From positions 25,743,030 to 25,807,029 of the forward strand of contig NW_020653854.1 of the NCBI RefSeq assembly GCF_003589595.1: a DNA stretch of 64,000 nucleotides, read 5' to 3'. This stretch comes from Hyposmocoma kahamanoa. Taxonomy: Eukaryota; Arthropoda; Insecta; Lepidoptera; Cosmopterigidae. The notes beneath the pieces are model-generated. The model did not search any database. It was not told the origin of the DNA and was given only the letters and a program-made list of their open reading frames with translations. Both the position numbers and the translations under genes were made by a program. This document shows, in pieces, positions 62,700-64,000 of this stretch. How positions within the stretch are numbered: position 1 is the first letter of the stretch; each line of letters opens with the position of its first letter.

Positions 62700-62935
62700 C
62701 TTCATCATCAGGTTTCGTCCGACTGTCTCTTCTAAGATCGCAATGCGGGTTGTGGACTGTGAACCTTTTTCAATACGAAGCTTATATCACCGAAAGCTCT
62801 TGCTAAACGCAACGTACGTAAGTAACTTAGAAATAACAGCCATGGCTACATGCCTCCTTAGGGATATGAACCGTTGATTTCTCAATTGAAAAATAACCGC
62901 CTTCCCACGAGTTACCATCGATCTTTTGTTTATAA
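62700..62935 (-). mobile_element. SINE S3, heavily diverged (minus)
   Basis: CATCTTCATCATCAGG, AATGCGGGTTGTGGACTGTG, CTTTTTCAATACG, CACCGAAAGCTCTTGC and ATGCCTCCTTAGGGATATGA mark an old copy. The head region ends with TTCCCACGAGTTACC. Confidence 0.55.
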
Positions 62936-62963
62936 CATTAGTTTAAAGTTACAAACAAAAGAG

Positions 62964-63180
62964 CGTAGCAGTAGAGCTCCTTTTGAAAAGAGCGTGTTTC
63001 GGTTTTGAAGGGTAAGGTTGCTGGTGGAATTACAGGCTTATGGGACTTGTCAACTTATGTCCCAGGTACTATCTTAACATTGCAATTTAAAGCTCTTAGC
63101 GACACTGCAACTGTTATATATGCCGCCGTGTCGTTTTCCACCAGGCGCATGACTGGTTCGTCCCGTCACTTGGTAACATA
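62964..63180 (+). mobile_element. RTE-A LINE 3' end
   Basis: CGTAGCAGTAGAGCTCCTTT, GTTTCGGTTTTGAAGGGTAA, TGGGACTTGTCAACTTATGT, GCATGACTGGTTCGTCCCGT and CACTTGGTAACATAA. The GTTCGTCCAGG..CATTACT part is deleted. Confidence 0.9.
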
Positions 63181-63679
63181 AAGGCGTGTACACTACCATA
63201 CGCATATTTTTATTGTGAAAACGTTACTTGACCTTTCTTTATACCAATATCTTCAGACACGCCCTAAAATCGCCAATGCAGTGTCTTTCTAATATAAAAA
63301 ATCAATGAATATTATTCATACATAAGATGCCAATGTCGCAATGCCACTTTGGTCTATTGTAATGTCACCATACCGTGCTAGGGTTCCGTAAGACATTAAA
63401 TTTAAAACATAAAAGCTTTTGGGTACAAGCAGTACCTTGGAGACGTCTTAATGTCTCTTACGCCGTCTATATCACTACTAGACTCGGTATTATTCTAGTC
63501 AGAATAAGTCTAAGTTGGCTTCATATCCTGGAGCATGCTAGGTCCCAGTCATTCCACTAGCCGACCACTTGTTGTCTTTTTATGGAGAGGGACATAATGC
63601 TTCTAGGGTGGATTTATTGTTCCTTCCTAGTTCTAATTCAAATTAAAAGGAGACATATCGACAAATTATAATTAAAAAT
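63181..63679. other. Non-coding DNA without recognised gene
   Basis: Nothing recognised. Confidence 0.4.
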
Positions 63680-63940
63680 TATTAATACAAAGGTCGAACA
63701 CTTAGAAAAAATTATTTCGGTCCGGTCGGATTCGAACCCACGTCTTCTAGCAAACCGTGCCATTTAAGCACAGAACGAACCAGCGGACCTCACGAATTTT
63801 TCTATGTCCTTGTTATCGTATCTTTGTATTTGGTTTTTCAATGACTTTTTAGCCCTGGCCCAATCTATGAGAAATCTATGAAAGTATTTCGTCACCTAGT
63901 TAGATATCTTTACAGCTACCAGCCCCGGCTAGAGGTATCG
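63680..63940 (-). mobile_element. SINE S6, copy 2 (minus)
   Basis: TATTAATACAAAGGTCGAAC, GGTCGGATTCGAACCCACGT (B-box complement), AGCGGACCTCACGAATTTTT, TGAGAAATCTATGAAAG and TTTACAGCTACCAGCCCCGG follow 39092-39355. About 17 bases of the A-box region are deleted (GTGCCATTTAAGCACAG). Confidence 0.85.
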
Positions 63941-63954
63941 CATTCACTGTATTT

Positions 63955-64000
63955 AAATTTTTATTTAATTGATATTCAATTATTTTTGTGAAATTACTCT
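63955..64000 (-). mobile_element. SINE S6, 3' end of a further copy cut by the window edge
   Basis: TTTATTTAATTGATATTCAA and TTATTTTTGTGAAATTACTC match 38665-38705, the 3' end of S6 copy 1. The rest would lie beyond 64000. Confidence 0.65.

Noticed and set aside
1..64000. CRISPR arrays, operons, riboswitches, Shine-Dalgarno sites or rRNA.
   Set aside because: No such structures were seen; sequence style and the spliced exon indicate an insect nuclear genome.

Overview
The window looks like nuclear DNA of a lepidopteran insect (moth or butterfly). It is AT-rich and holds no bacterial or viral gene organisation. It is dense in short repeats of kinds I know from Lepidoptera: tRNA-derived SINEs, the 'CCGACTTCAAAAAAGGAGGAGG' type repeat, 5'-truncated non-LTR retrotransposons, and non-autonomous DNA transposons. 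Two runs of N (10 and 400 bases) show it is a draft assembly. The organism call is inference from repeat style; no long host gene is present to confirm it.

Host coding content is very small. One convincing host exon lies on the minus strand at 16504-16596. It has clean splice sites and encodes 31 residues of the USP53/USP54/echinus family. Everything else that reads as protein is transposon-derived or weak. Much of the window may therefore be long intron of an echinus-like gene plus intergenic DNA.

Layout: 1-13.9 kb is AT-rich DNA with LINE tails, three tRNA-SINE copies (family S1) and scattered RTE-type LINE 3' ends (called RTE-A, about 20 clear copies in the window). 14-17.5 kb holds an RTE-A copy split by a small TIR transposon, and the echinus exon. 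19.5-24.4 kb is an old LINE C-terminus split by a 4,352-bp element with hAT-like ends and an 8-bp duplication. Inside that element sit an S1 SINE, a frameshifted reverse transcriptase gene and an inverted, telomere-like minisatellite. 24.4-38 kb holds LINE tails and an inverted pair partner of a ~600-bp TIR element (MITE-B, 31260 and 62025). 38.6-39.4 kb is a SINE with a 17-bp target duplication that itself contains a second retroposed unit. 42.8-45.4 kb holds the second copy of the split TIR family and a 378-bp transposon with 22-bp perfect TIRs, 8-bp duplications and a THAP-domain start, which I read as a P-element relative. 46-64 kb is SINEs and RTE-A copies, including one RTE-A copy interrupted by two different DNA transposons (61371-62690).

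There is no pathway here. What ties the features together is layering: RTE-A copies are the old substrate, hit independently by at least three DNA transposon families, and the target-site duplications give a relative time order. Repeat family names (S1-S7, RTE-A, MITE-B, MITE-D, P1, C, E, F, G, H, I) are my labels for this window only.
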